Source of the DNA: Hoeflea ulvae
Lineage (GTDB): Bacteria > Pseudomonadota > Alphaproteobacteria > Rhizobiales > Rhizobiaceae
Length of the DNA stretch: 64,000 nt
NCBI RefSeq assembly: GCF_026619435.1
Contig: NZ_JAOVZQ010000001.1
Location: 2,735,501 to 2,799,500, forward strand
Reading direction: 5' to 3'
Shown: in pieces, positions 37,181 to 45,845 of the stretch
How positions within the stretch are numbered: position 1 is the stretch's first letter
Layout: each line of letters begins with the position of its first letter
The notes under the pieces: generated by a model
Seen by the model: the letters and a program-made list of their open reading frames with translations, nothing else
The model's database searches: none
What the model was told of the DNA's origin: nothing
Position numbers and translations under genes: made by a program

Positions 37181-38257
37181 CTATCTCCTGAATTCGACCG
37201 GTATGACAAAACGTGTCTGTGCGCCCGCCGGTGGCCTGGGGAAGGGGGAGGCGCGCTTGACATGGGCAACCGCGGCGCGGTCGATCCTTGAATTGCCGGA
37301 ACTTCGCGACACCGCTATGCCCGTGGCCTTGCCGTTGGAGGCTATCTTGAAGCTTATATGGGCAACACCGCGGCCACCGGCATTTTTCTGCCGGGTTCGG
37401 GCGATTTTCGAATAGATCTTGCCCGGATAGTTCGATGCAGCGGCATTGCCGGTGGCGCTGGACCGCGATTTCGACTTGTTCCGGCCGCTCGGCGCCGCCG
37501 TCTTCGCCTCCCTGCCTTGCTGGGATCCGGCCTTTGCACTGGTGTTCGAATTCGCGACCTTCTGGCCGGACGCAGGCTTTTTCTTGGCCGGCTTCTTCTT
37601 CGGCTTTTTGACCTGTTCGGGTTTGGGTATCGGCTTGGGGATATTCTCGAGTACCGGCTCCTCGATTGCCTCGATGGTTTCGCTTGGCTTCACCGGAGAC
37701 GTTTCGGCTGCTTTTTTCGTAACCTCTACCGGATCAACCGGCGCCGGCTCCGGGGTGACGGTTTCGGTCCTAACCGGCTGCGTCAGCGCCGGCTGCGGGC
37801 TTTCGGGGTCATGCGTAACCTGGACGGGCGCGGCAAATGCGGACAGGTAGGGCGAGGGGGCAAGGGCCTCCACCGGTACGGGGTTTGCGCTGACTGATGC
37901 CGGTTCGACTGCGGTCTTTGCGGGATCGACAGGCTGCAGTGTCTTGGGTGACGGCTGCGCCGTCAACGGCTTTGCCTCAACCGGAGCGGCTTCACTGTCC
38001 GCCGTGACGGGCTGCACCGGATCGTCCTGTACCGCGGAATCGGTCACATCATCCGGCGTTGCCGGCTCGATATTGTCGCCCTGCTTGACCAGATCGGCAA
38101 AGCTGCTGCCCAGTGCGGCCATTTCGGTGGCCTGGCCGCCTTCGATCAGCACCTCCGTCTCGCTGGAAGGCGCCAGCGCCATCGCCGCGACATGCAGCAC
38201 TGCCGACCCCGACAAGGCAAGGATCGCCGCAAGGCGCAATTTCGACAGGCTGGTCAT
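37181..38257 (-). CDS. tonB: TonB energy transducer for heme uptake
   Basis: 358 residues. A single N-terminal membrane anchor (about 8-28) is followed by a long Pro/Glu/Lys-rich periplasmic spacer (about 60-260, with IPKPIPKPEQVKKPKKKP) and a C-terminal TonB domain (about 270-358, YPGKIYSKIARTRQKN and GIAVSRSSGNSRID). TonB spans the periplasm to open the outer-membrane receptor using energy from ExbB/ExbD. Its ATG overlaps the stop of the upstream exbD (ATGA). Confidence 0.9.
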   Translation of the reverse strand: MTSLSKLRLAAILALSGSAVLHVAAMALAPSSETEVLIEGGQATEMAALGSSFADLVKQGDNIEPATPDDVTDSAVQDDPVQPVTADSEAAPVEAKPLTAQPSPKTLQPVDPAKTAVEPASVSANPVPVEALAPSPYLSAFAAPVQVTHDPESPQPALTQPVRTETVTPEPAPVDPVEVTKKAAETSPVKPSETIEAIEEPVLENIPKPIPKPEQVKKPKKKPAKKKPASGQKVANSNTSAKAGSQQGREAKTAAPSGRNKSKSRSSATGNAAASNYPGKIYSKIARTRQKNAGGRGVAHISFKIASNGKATGIAVSRSSGNSRIDRAAVAHVKRASPFPRPPAGAQTRFVIPVEFRR

Positions 38258-38661
38258 TTCGGCTCCAGGCCCTTCTCGGTCACCAGCATGATCTTGCGGG
38301 CGCCGAGGCCTTTCAGCTCCGCACTGATCTCGATCAGCTTCGCCGCACGCAGGTCGCGGTCCGGCACCAGCCGGATGATGTCGAGATCTCCGGGGTTTGA
38401 TTCCTGCTTGATCGTCACATAATGCGCCGGGGTGACCGAGGCGCCGCGATATTTCATCAATCCGTCCGGCAGCACCACCAGCGCATCCGGCGGTTCGCGG
38501 TTATCGAGTTCCGCCGTCTTGATCAGCTTCAGGCCGCTTTCGAGCGGCGGTGCGATCTGGGCGGCCACGAGAAAGAAGATCAACATCAGGAAGACGATGT
38601 TGATCAGCGCGATGGTGGGTTCGGGCTTGGCCCGGTAAGCACGTTTGGAGGTCAGTCGCAT
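38254..38661 (-). CDS. exbD: ExbD-like protein lacking the membrane Asp
   Basis: 135 residues with the ExbD/TolR layout: short basic N-terminus, one membrane helix (about 17-38), periplasmic domain. The family carries an Asp in this helix that moves protons (LIDVVF pattern); here the position is Asn21 (ALINIVFLMLIFF). The codon is AAC, one transition from GAC. The neighbouring second ExbD has the Asp. With no proton site of its own it could only work in a mixed complex or as a structural subunit. It overlaps tonB and follows the second exbD by 9 bases. Confidence 0.85.
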   Translation of the reverse strand: MRLTSKRAYRAKPEPTIALINIVFLMLIFFLVAAQIAPPLESGLKLIKTAELDNREPPDALVVLPDGLMKYRGASVTPAHYVTIKQESNPGDLDIIRLVPDRDLRAAKLIEISAELKGLGARKIMLVTEKGLEPK

Positions 38662-38670
38662 GAAACAGGC

Positions 38671-39057
38671 CTATTGAACGATTTGCAGGCTGAGGCCCGG
38701 CAATTTCCGGGCGATCAACAGGACATCGACCAGTTGCTGCGAACTTGCAGTCTCGTCAACAGACAGGATCAGCTGATTGATTCCGTTTGCCGATTGCTGG
38801 CGGGCAAGCTCCGCGCCCAGCGCCTCGACCGGCAGGGCGGATCCATTGAGCGAGAGCCGTCCGTCCGACAATTTGACAAAGGCCGGCGTAGCGTCACTCG
38901 CAGCCGCAGCACTGCCGCCACCGGTCCCCAGTTCCACATCGGCAAAGCGCGAGAATGTCGATGACAGCATGAAGAACAGCAAGAGCAGAAAGATGACGTC
39001 GATCAGCGACGTCATCGAAATCTGCCGTCTCGGGCTGGTTGCCGGCTCAAACCGCAT
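38671..39057 (-). CDS. exbD: ExbD biopolymer transport protein (Asp-containing)
   Basis: 128 residues. The membrane helix (about 14-36, SMTSLIDVIFLLLLFFMLS) keeps the proton-carrying Asp20. The periplasmic part is rich in Gly/Ala/Ser at first and then forms the ExbD domain. It works with ExbB as the proton-driven motor for TonB. Its start (39057) overlaps the last 11 bases of exbB. It differs from its downstream paralogue, which has Asn at the equivalent position. Confidence 0.9.
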   Translation of the reverse strand: MRFEPATSPRRQISMTSLIDVIFLLLLFFMLSSTFSRFADVELGTGGGSAAAASDATPAFVKLSDGRLSLNGSALPVEALGAELARQQSANGINQLILSVDETASSQQLVDVLLIARKLPGLSLQIVQ

Positions 39058-39763
39058 TGGCGGACACCAATGGCGAGCCACCCGTTTCGGCACGCTGGCG
39101 CGGATCGTTGATCGCATCATAGGTCGACGGGTTGAGCACCCGCGCCACCGCCGTCTCGATCGCCAGCTTGTGGGTTTCGACGCGGCTTTCGAAATAGGTC
39201 AGCGCAATGCTGGTCGGCATCGCCACACCCAGCCCGACGGCGGTGGTCAGCAGCGCCACCCAGATGCCGCCGGCAAGGATCGAGGGATCGACGCTGTTGC
39301 CCGATTGCTGCAGCGCCTGGAACGCCGTGATCATCCCGAGCACCGTGCCGAACAGGCCGATCAGCGGCGCGGTCTGGGCAATCGATTCGAGAATCCGGAA
39401 GCCGGACTGGATGGAGTTGATCTGGGTCGAGGCCGACAGCATCAGCCGGTCTTCCAGCGCCTCATGAGTAATCCGGTTCTCGTCCCTGAGGTGTTTGAGC
39501 CGCATTGCCAGTTCGACGATGTCGCGCAAGCCCGCGGGCATCCGTTCGAGCCGCTGCCGGTCACCACGGCCCATATTGCCGCTCAGGCTGACCGGCGTGT
39601 CAAGAGATGCGCCGGCGCCGACCTTGAGCGCACTGAATTGCCAGAACTTGAACAGGATGGTTGCCACCGAGATGACCGACAGGCCGAGCAGCAGCACCAC
39701 GACCGGTCCGCCGATGCTGATGAATTCCTGTATCCGCAGGATCGGGTTTTCGAAAAAGGTCAT
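39047..39763 (-). CDS. exbB: ExbB (MotA/TolQ/ExbB family) proton channel subunit
   Basis: 238 residues. A first membrane helix (about 15-38, IGGPVVVLLLGLSVISVATILF), a cytoplasmic region, then two helices around APLIGLFGTVLGMITAFQAL (about 128-150) and GGIWVALLTTAVGLGVAMP (about 165-185) are typical of ExbB/TolQ. It forms the pentamer around ExbD in the inner membrane. Its ATG overlaps the stop of the upstream gene (ATGA), so the whole block is translationally coupled. Confidence 0.92.
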   Translation of the reverse strand: MTFFENPILRIQEFISIGGPVVVLLLGLSVISVATILFKFWQFSALKVGAGASLDTPVSLSGNMGRGDRQRLERMPAGLRDIVELAMRLKHLRDENRITHEALEDRLMLSASTQINSIQSGFRILESIAQTAPLIGLFGTVLGMITAFQALQQSGNSVDPSILAGGIWVALLTTAVGLGVAMPTSIALTYFESRVETHKLAIETAVARVLNPSTYDAINDPRQRAETGGSPLVSANAV

Positions 39764-40200
39764 CCTGCGATCTCCGTGCTGGTCGAGCTCTTGACGTCAA
39801 GCTGATCGATGCATTCGGTGCCGTTCAGGCTTTCGCCCGTGCACGAGGCCGCGCCATTGATCAGGATCCGGCTGACTGCCGTGCATTGCGTGTCGGGCAG
39901 GTCGAACTGGCGAACCCGGGTCTTGCCCTCCGGCAAGTCCTTGAAGTCAAAAAGTGTGAACCGGGTGACCTTGCCGCCCCCGTCAAAAAGCACCGTTTCC
40001 AGCGTCATTTCCCCGATGGATTTGCCGGTGGCGTTGGATGCGACGAACACCAGCCGGCAGGCCTGGTCAATCTGTTCGACGGCGTTGAGATCGAGCGAGA
40101 GCCTCGCCTGCGCGCTGTCTTCAGAGCGCGCAGGCGAGGCGACAATCGCAAGACCCAAGACGATGGCCCGGAATGCGAACCTGGAACCGACAATTGTCAT
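39760..40200 (-). CDS. Unknown periplasmic protein in the heme/TonB operon
   Basis: 146 residues with a signal peptide (MTIVGSRFAFRAIVLGLAIVASPARS, about 26). The mature part has four cysteines: DQACRLVFVA, DTQCTAVSRI, ASCTGESL and TECIDQLD, so two disulfides are possible. I do not recognise a named domain. It sits between the receptor and exbB genes, coupled to exbB by ATGA overlap, so a role in heme or TonB function at the periplasm is likely. ATG 40200 has GAGGAG 6 bases upstream; a second ATG at 40206 is too close to it. Confidence 0.75.
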   Translation of the reverse strand: MTIVGSRFAFRAIVLGLAIVASPARSEDSAQARLSLDLNAVEQIDQACRLVFVASNATGKSIGEMTLETVLFDGGGKVTRFTLFDFKDLPEGKTRVRQFDLPDTQCTAVSRILINGAASCTGESLNGTECIDQLDVKSSTSTEIAG

Positions 40201-40215
40201 TTTCATCTCCTCGGA

Positions 40216-42342
40216 TTACCAGCCGAACTGCTTGGCCAGTGTGAGCTTGAAGGTGCGGCCCTTGCCGTTGTCGTTGGACAGGAAGTCGCGATATTTCGTG
40301 TCGAACACGTTCTCGACACGGAACGAGGCTTCCCAGCCCTTGAACTGGCTGTCCCGGTCGGGGCGCCAGTTGACGTAGAGGTCATGGGTGCTGAACGAAT
40401 CCCGGCGCAGGGCTTCGGCAACGAGATCGGTCGTGGCAGTGGTCGGCACCGGAACCTTGGTTTCGGAAAACACGAAGCGGCCTTCCCAGCCGAAGGTCAC
40501 GCCCTTTTCGGGCATCCGGTAACCGGCTCCGATGTTGAACTCCGGCGGGGCGACGGAGGTCAGGCCGGTATTGGTTGACAGGTCGGTGCCGACTGTCAGG
40601 CCAAGCCCGGCATCCGCGAAGAAGTTGCGGTTGTTGTAGCCCGCCTCGAATTCGACCCCGTAGATTTCGGCGAGGCCGACATTGATATATTGCGGATACA
40701 TGTTGCGCTGGCGAACGATCAGATCATCGATCTTGTTGTAAAATCCGGTGGTCTTGAAGTCGAAACTGTCACCGTCCTCGATCAGGTCACCCGTGGTGAC
40801 GACAAACCCGGCTTCGAAATTGTCGGATTTTTCCTTTTTCAAACCGAGGCTGTAATTCGGCGTCACACCGGCGGAATAATCATTGGAATAGATCTCGTCG
40901 AGCGAAGGGAACCGCTCGGTATGGGCATAGGAGCCGAAGATCGAGAAAGTGTCGTTGAACTTGTAGAGCGCTGCGAGCTTGGGTGAAAACGCCGTGTCGG
41001 TCTTGTCGGCAGGAACCGCGGTGCCGGCCAGCGCACCCACCGTGCTGTTGCCGCTGAGCTTCTGATAGTCGATCCGCACGCCGGGAATCAGGGTCAGTCT
41101 CTCGTTCCAGATGAACTCGTTCTGGACGAAGAACCCGGCCTGGAAATCGGTGCCCTCAGGATGGTGGCCGAGGGGATCGGCCGTTGCCGTGGTGCGTTCC
41201 TGCTGGATAAGCTGTCCGCCGACGGTGAGGTAGTTCTCGAAAGTGTCACCGCTCCACTCGAAGGTGTTCTGACCCAGGAACTGGTAGCTCTCATAGCCAT
41301 AGGTCGAATCCTGGCCGATGCTGCTGAAGGCGCCGAGCGAGGCGTTGGACTGCTCATTGGTGATGTTGTTGTAGGACAGCGTCAGCTTGAGATCGAGCCA
41401 GGGATTGTCGGTTGCCGCATCCTCATAGGAAATCTGGGCCTGTTTGTTGTTGAGAACACGGTCGACCGTGCCGAACACACCGGTTGGCTGCAGCTGCGAA
41501 TAGGCCTGGTCCTTCTGGTCGCTGTTGAACTGGCTGTAGCTGAGCTGCAGTTTGCGCTCCTTGTTCTCGTCCAGATAGAAGGTGCCCTTGGCCAGACCGT
41601 TGGGCGTGGTGAATTCCGAGCCCTCGATGGCCATGCCGTCGCCGTCGGTGAATTCGTCGGCCGTGCGGTAATTGCCCGACACCAGGAACTCGGCATAATT
41701 GCTCAGGCGCATGGCAAGGATGCCGCTGGCCAGATACCCGTTCGAATTTGTATCGTAGCTGCTCTTCAGCTTGAGCGCGCCGGTCTCGCCCTCGGCGATG
41801 AAATCGGAAGCTTCCTTGGTGGTGAAGTTGATCACGCCGCCCAGCGCGCCGGCGCCGTAGAGAGTCGACGATGCCGGTCCGCGCAGCACTTCGACACGCT
41901 TGAACAGTTCCGGATCGTTGAAGAAGCCGCCCATGCGGTATTGTTCGAAGAACTGCGGAACGCCATCGACATTGACGACGATGCGGCCTTCCTCGCTGGC
42001 CGATTCCCCAGCGCCGATGCCGCGAATGTTGAATGTCTGACCCAGCGCCCGATTGGCGCCGCCAACGACGCTGACATTGGGAACATCTTTCAGCAGGTCG
42101 GTCATCGTCGAGGCCTGCCTGTCGTCGATGTCTTCCTGCTCCAGCGCAGTCACGGCCTGCGGCGTGTCGGTGGCAACCTTGGCCTGTCCTGCGCCCAGAA
42201 TCAGCCGTTGCAGGAGCGTGAAGCCTTGGGGTGTTTCCGCCGCATCCTGTGCATGGGCTGCCGGCATCGCCGTCAAGGCGGTTGTTGCGCACAGTGCCAA
42301 AGTCACCGTGGTGCGAGTCATCTTAGAATGTAGAGAAGCCAT
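40216..42342 (-). CDS. TonB-dependent heme receptor
   Basis: 708 residues with a signal peptide (cleavage near AHAQ, about 32), a plug domain (about 45-170, with FNIRGIGAGE and GAGALGGVINFTTKEA) and a 22-strand-type barrel ending in Trp (LTLAKQFGW), the outer-membrane assembly signal. A degraded form of the heme-receptor motif is seen in HTERFPSLDEIY and the following NYSLGLK, in place of FRAP and NPNL. Heme as ligand is inferred from these and from the locus. The start is ATG 42342; an upstream extension to 42429 looks unrelated. It is divergent from hmuP and has candidate iron-control sites between. Confidence 0.88.
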   Translation of the reverse strand: MASLHSKMTRTTVTLALCATTALTAMPAAHAQDAAETPQGFTLLQRLILGAGQAKVATDTPQAVTALEQEDIDDRQASTMTDLLKDVPNVSVVGGANRALGQTFNIRGIGAGESASEEGRIVVNVDGVPQFFEQYRMGGFFNDPELFKRVEVLRGPASSTLYGAGALGGVINFTTKEASDFIAEGETGALKLKSSYDTNSNGYLASGILAMRLSNYAEFLVSGNYRTADEFTDGDGMAIEGSEFTTPNGLAKGTFYLDENKERKLQLSYSQFNSDQKDQAYSQLQPTGVFGTVDRVLNNKQAQISYEDAATDNPWLDLKLTLSYNNITNEQSNASLGAFSSIGQDSTYGYESYQFLGQNTFEWSGDTFENYLTVGGQLIQQERTTATADPLGHHPEGTDFQAGFFVQNEFIWNERLTLIPGVRIDYQKLSGNSTVGALAGTAVPADKTDTAFSPKLAALYKFNDTFSIFGSYAHTERFPSLDEIYSNDYSAGVTPNYSLGLKKEKSDNFEAGFVVTTGDLIEDGDSFDFKTTGFYNKIDDLIVRQRNMYPQYINVGLAEIYGVEFEAGYNNRNFFADAGLGLTVGTDLSTNTGLTSVAPPEFNIGAGYRMPEKGVTFGWEGRFVFSETKVPVPTTATTDLVAEALRRDSFSTHDLYVNWRPDRDSQFKGWEASFRVENVFDTKYRDFLSNDNGKGRTFKLTLAKQFGW

Positions 42343-42416
42343 AACGCCCTTACCTGGTCCATTTTTCTTTATGGGCTGGCTGGCGGAGCGCTTGCTGGCC
42401 GTGTTGGTGGCGACAT

Positions 42417-42502
42417 CAATTTGACACAAATATCAAACTTGACAATTTCGCTCACCTTATGCGAGACATCGTTTACTAAAACTTGAACTCTCCAGTCAAG
42501 TT
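42417..42502. promoter_or_regulatory. Candidate iron-responsive (IRO/RirA-type) sites between receptor and hmuP
   Basis: Two exact TGA-N9-TCA elements are seen at 42440-42454 and 42484-42498; the second lies inside a 7-bp inverted repeat AACTTGA-N9-TCAAGTT (42480-42502). A related TTTGA-N8-TCAAA dyad is at 42420-42437. RirA operators in rhizobia have the TGA-N9-TCA core. Two -35-like TTGACA hexamers (42421-42426, 42439-42444) are nested here, so repressor binding would block promoters. The core is short, so chance matches are possible. Confidence 0.55.
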
Positions 42503-42578
42503 AAAATCGCGCCAAATCGCAATGCAGTTCATGCCAAGCCAGCGTCTCGCAAGCCAGGCCAACAAACGGATGTTGTCC

Positions 42579-42758
42579 ATGGAAAATTCCCAAGCCTTAA
42601 GCGGCGATGCGCCTGCTCTCGAACGCCTGTCAGACACGGACCGGGTGATCTCCTCCCACGCCTTGTTCGGAGACCGCAAGGAAGTGATCATCGAGCATGA
42701 TGGCGCTGCCTACCGGCTCAAAATCACCAAGCAAGGCAAGTTGATCCTCAACAAGTGA
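42579..42758 (+). CDS. hmuP: Hemin uptake protein HmuP/HemP
   Basis: 59 residues. The C-terminal half carries the family block ALFGDRKEVIIEHDG followed by YRLKITKQGKLILNK. In rhizobia HmuP is needed for expression of the heme receptor and for heme uptake, and binds upstream of the receptor gene. ATG 42579 gives the usual family length; an ATG three codons earlier (42570) is possible and the frame is open to 42483. It leads the hmuP-S-T-U-V operon. Confidence 0.88.
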   Translation: MENSQALSGDAPALERLSDTDRVISSHALFGDRKEVIIEHDGAAYRLKITKQGKLILNK

Positions 42759-42766
42759 GCAGGCAG

Positions 42767-43849
42767 ATGAATCATTATTCGGCGATTGACGCCGCGACCA
42801 TTCGCAGTGCGCGCAGGGACAATCCCAAGATGCGCGAACGCGACCTCGCCACCCACATCGGCGTCTCCGAAGCCGCTTTCCTGGAAGCCTGGATCGGCGA
42901 CTATGTCGAGCGAATCGAACCCGACCTCGACGTCTTCTTTCCCATGCTCGAACAGGCTGGAGAAGTCATGGCGCTGTCACGCAATGAAAGCGCCGTGCAC
43001 GAGAAGACCGGTGTCTATGGCGGCTACAAGTCCGGCGAGCACGCCTCGATCGTTTTGGGCACGGATATCGACCTGCGGATTTTCCCGCGCCACTGGCGGC
43101 ACGGCTTTCACGTCGCCAAGCCGCTGGAGGACGGATCGGTCCAGCACAGTTTCCAATTCTTCGACGCGCATGGCGACGCTGTTCACAAGGTCTTTGCACG
43201 GCAAAACACCGACATGGACAAGTGGCGGGCAATCCGCGACCGGCTGTCGATCCGCCACACGGTTTCCGAGTTTCCCTTACGCAGCGCCGGCACCGCCAAG
43301 CAGCCTCCTTCCGCCCAAGCGATCTCCGCATTGCGCGCGGCGTGGTCGGCCATGAGAGACACGCACCAGTTCCAGTCGATCCTGCGCAAATCGAAAATGT
43401 CGCGTCTCACGGCAATCTCGGTGATCGGCGACGAATATGCCTGGCAACTGTCTGCCGGTGCCGGCGCGGAACTGCTGCAACAGCTTAGCCGCGACCAGGT
43501 TCCGGTCATGGTGTTTGTTCGAAATCCCGGCATGTTGCAGATCCATTCCGGCCCGGTGCACACCATCAAGCAGGTCGGCCCTTGGCTCAATGTGATGGAT
43601 ATCGGCTTTCACCTGCACCTGCGCACGGATCGCTTCAGCGCCATCTGGCTGGTGCGCAAGCCGACCCGCAATGGCGACATCTATTCCCTTGAGATCTTCG
43701 ATCCCGAGGGCGAACAGATCATCATGTTCAATGGCTACCGGCGTGAGGGCGAGAACACAGAGGTGGTGGCGCAGTGGGACGAAATCGTCCAGGCGCTGCC
43801 GCGGGCAGATGCCGCACAAGCCGACACCAACGACGCGACCGTGGAGTAA
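42767..43849 (+). CDS. hmuS: Cytoplasmic heme-handling protein HmuS
   Basis: 360 residues made of two similar halves (about 10-170 and 190-350), as in HemS/ChuS/HmuS. Typical stretches are VMALSRNESAVHEKTGVYGG (about 67-86), DLRIFPRHWRHGFHV and, in the second half, VFVRNPGMLQIHSGPV (about 247-262) and NVMDIGFHLHLR. These proteins carry or break down heme inside the cell. The start is ATG 42767; a GTG 12 bases earlier overlaps hmuP and is also possible. Confidence 0.9.
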   Translation: MNHYSAIDAATIRSARRDNPKMRERDLATHIGVSEAAFLEAWIGDYVERIEPDLDVFFPMLEQAGEVMALSRNESAVHEKTGVYGGYKSGEHASIVLGTDIDLRIFPRHWRHGFHVAKPLEDGSVQHSFQFFDAHGDAVHKVFARQNTDMDKWRAIRDRLSIRHTVSEFPLRSAGTAKQPPSAQAISALRAAWSAMRDTHQFQSILRKSKMSRLTAISVIGDEYAWQLSAGAGAELLQQLSRDQVPVMVFVRNPGMLQIHSGPVHTIKQVGPWLNVMDIGFHLHLRTDRFSAIWLVRKPTRNGDIYSLEIFDPEGEQIIMFNGYRREGENTEVVAQWDEIVQALPRADAAQADTNDATVE

Positions 43850-43860
43850 GAAAATTGACA

Positions 43861-44766
43861 ATGCCTATTCAACTGATTGGCCGGGACAACCCGAGCCGCA
43901 ACACCATGGCGTCCTTCCTGGTATTTGCCGTCACATGCCTGTCGGCGCTGACATCGGCAACGGCCGCGGAGCAGGGGCCGCAACGGGTTCTCGCCATCGG
44001 CGGCGCCGTCACCGAAATCGTCTACGCGCTTGGCGAACAGGACCGCTTGGTCGGTCGCGATTCGACCTCCACCTTTCCGCCTGAAGCCAACGGCCTTCCC
44101 GATGTCGGCTATATCCGTGCGCTCTCGCCCGAGGGTGTGTTGTCGGTCAAGCCGGATCTGATCCTGGCGCGCGAGAACAATGGCCCGCCGGAAGCGGTCG
44201 AAGTGCTCAAGAGCACCGGCGTGCGCTGGGTGGATGTTCCGGACGAGTTCACCCTTTCAGGCATTGACGAGAACATCACCATCATCGCCGCCGAACTGGG
44301 TGTGGTCGACAAGGGGGAGGCGCTGAAGAAGAAGGTCGCAGCCGACATTGCCAGATCCCGTGCACGTCAGGCAGCCCAGGGCGAGGCGCCGAGAGTGATG
44401 TTCGTGCTTGCCTTGACCGATGACAAGATCAGAACCTCGGGGAGGAACACCGCGGCTGACAACATCATTGCGCTGGCCGGCGGCGAAAACGTCATCACTG
44501 CCTTCGATGGCTACAAGGAGATCAGCAATGAGGCGGTCATCGATGCGGCCCCCGACATCATCCTGATGATGAACGGGCGCGGAGAATCCGCCGATCACGA
44601 AGCCGTCAACGCGCTGATCGAGGCGCACCCGGCACTGTCCACCACGCCGGCGGTCAGGAATGGCCGGATCATTCGCATGGACGGGTTGTTGATGCTTGGC
44701 TTTGGTCCACGCACCGGCGAGGCGATTGCGCAACTGTCAGACGCGCTTGCCGGCCATGAGCACTAG
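43861..44766 (+). CDS. hmuT: Periplasmic heme-binding protein HmuT
   Basis: 301 residues, class III (TroA/FepB) binding fold. A signal sequence spans about 1-36 (TMASFLVFAVTCLSALTSATA/AE); its N-terminus is long, so the ATG 15 codons further in could be the true start. Family stretches are RVLAIGGAVTEIVYALGEQDRL (about 42-63) and the central VGYIRALSPEGVLSVKPDLI. It hands heme from the receptor to HmuUV. Confidence 0.9.
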   Translation: MPIQLIGRDNPSRNTMASFLVFAVTCLSALTSATAAEQGPQRVLAIGGAVTEIVYALGEQDRLVGRDSTSTFPPEANGLPDVGYIRALSPEGVLSVKPDLILARENNGPPEAVEVLKSTGVRWVDVPDEFTLSGIDENITIIAAELGVVDKGEALKKKVAADIARSRARQAAQGEAPRVMFVLALTDDKIRTSGRNTAADNIIALAGGENVITAFDGYKEISNEAVIDAAPDIILMMNGRGESADHEAVNALIEAHPALSTTPAVRNGRIIRMDGLLMLGFGPRTGEAIAQLSDALAGHEH

Positions 44767-45844
44767 TCTCGACGCCACGATGAACCGGCTGCGCGAACCC
44801 GAGGGAGACCGCACGGCTCTTGCCCGCAGGATGATGGTGTGCCTGCTCCTCATCCTGCTTGTCACGGCGGTTTTGAGCCTCGGCTCCGGAGCCACCGATA
44901 CCTCGGCGTCCTCCGTGGCCTGGGCGCTGGTGTCGGGCCAGGACCATCTGATCAGTGCCGTCGAACGCGTGATCATCATGGACATCCGCATGCCCCGCAT
45001 ATTGCTCGGCATGATGGTCGGCGCCTGTCTCGCCGTGTCCGGTGCGGTGATGCAGGGTCTGTTTCGCAACCCGCTTGCCGACCCCGGAATTGTTGGCGTC
45101 TCTGCCGGGGCAAGCCTGGGCGCGGTGAGCTTCATCGTGCTTGGCACCGGGGTTCTGGCACCGGTCGCGGCCCTGTTCGGGATATATCACGTCCCGTTCG
45201 CGGCATTCCTGGGCGGCCTGATGTTCACCTTCGCGCTCTACCGGATTTCGACCCGCAGCGGCAGCACCTCGGTGGCAACCATGTTGCTGGCCGGAATCGC
45301 ACTCGGCGCGCTGGCAAATGCCTTCACCGGCATGCTGATCTTCCGGGCCGATGACGAGCAGTTGCGCGACCTGACCTTCTGGGGCCTGGGCTCGATTGCC
45401 GGCGCAACATGGCCCAAGGTTTTCGCCGTGGCGCCGATCATCGTGCCGATCCTGATCCTGGCGCCATTCATGGCGCGCGGGCTCAATGCGATGACGCTGG
45501 GCGAGGCCACCGCGCATCATCTCGGCGTCAATGTCCAGATCTTCAAGCGGTTGGCGATCGTTCTGGTCGCGGCCGCGACCGGGGCTGCGGTCGCAGTCTC
45601 CGGCGGCATCGGTTTTGTCGGCATCGTCGTGCCGCATCTGTTGCGCCTGATGATCGGTCCGGATCACCGCTTCCTGCTGCCGGCCTGCGGATTGCTCGGC
45701 GCGATCATGCTGCTGCTTGCCGATGCGATCGCGCGGCAGATCGTGGCGCCGGCCGAATTGCCGATCGGAATTGTCACGGCTGCCATCGGCGCACCGTTCT
45801 TTCTCTGGATCCTGTTGCGCAGGCGTGGACTGATGGATATCTGA
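44756..45844 (+). CDS. hmuU: Heme ABC transporter permease HmuU
   Basis: 362 residues with about nine or ten membrane helices, FecCD family. The family hallmark is MDIRMPRILLGMMVGACLAVSG (about 78-99), followed by AVMQGLFRNPLADPGIVGVSAG, and in the C-terminal half SGGIGFVGIVVPHLLRLM. ATG 44756 overlaps the end of hmuT by 11 bases, which fits coupled translation; the upstream open frame is part of hmuT in another frame. Confidence 0.92.
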   Translation: MSTSLDATMNRLREPEGDRTALARRMMVCLLLILLVTAVLSLGSGATDTSASSVAWALVSGQDHLISAVERVIIMDIRMPRILLGMMVGACLAVSGAVMQGLFRNPLADPGIVGVSAGASLGAVSFIVLGTGVLAPVAALFGIYHVPFAAFLGGLMFTFALYRISTRSGSTSVATMLLAGIALGALANAFTGMLIFRADDEQLRDLTFWGLGSIAGATWPKVFAVAPIIVPILILAPFMARGLNAMTLGEATAHHLGVNVQIFKRLAIVLVAAATGAAVAVSGGIGFVGIVVPHLLRLMIGPDHRFLLPACGLLGAIMLLLADAIARQIVAPAELPIGIVTAAIGAPFFLWILLRRRGLMDI

Positions 45845-45845
45845 G

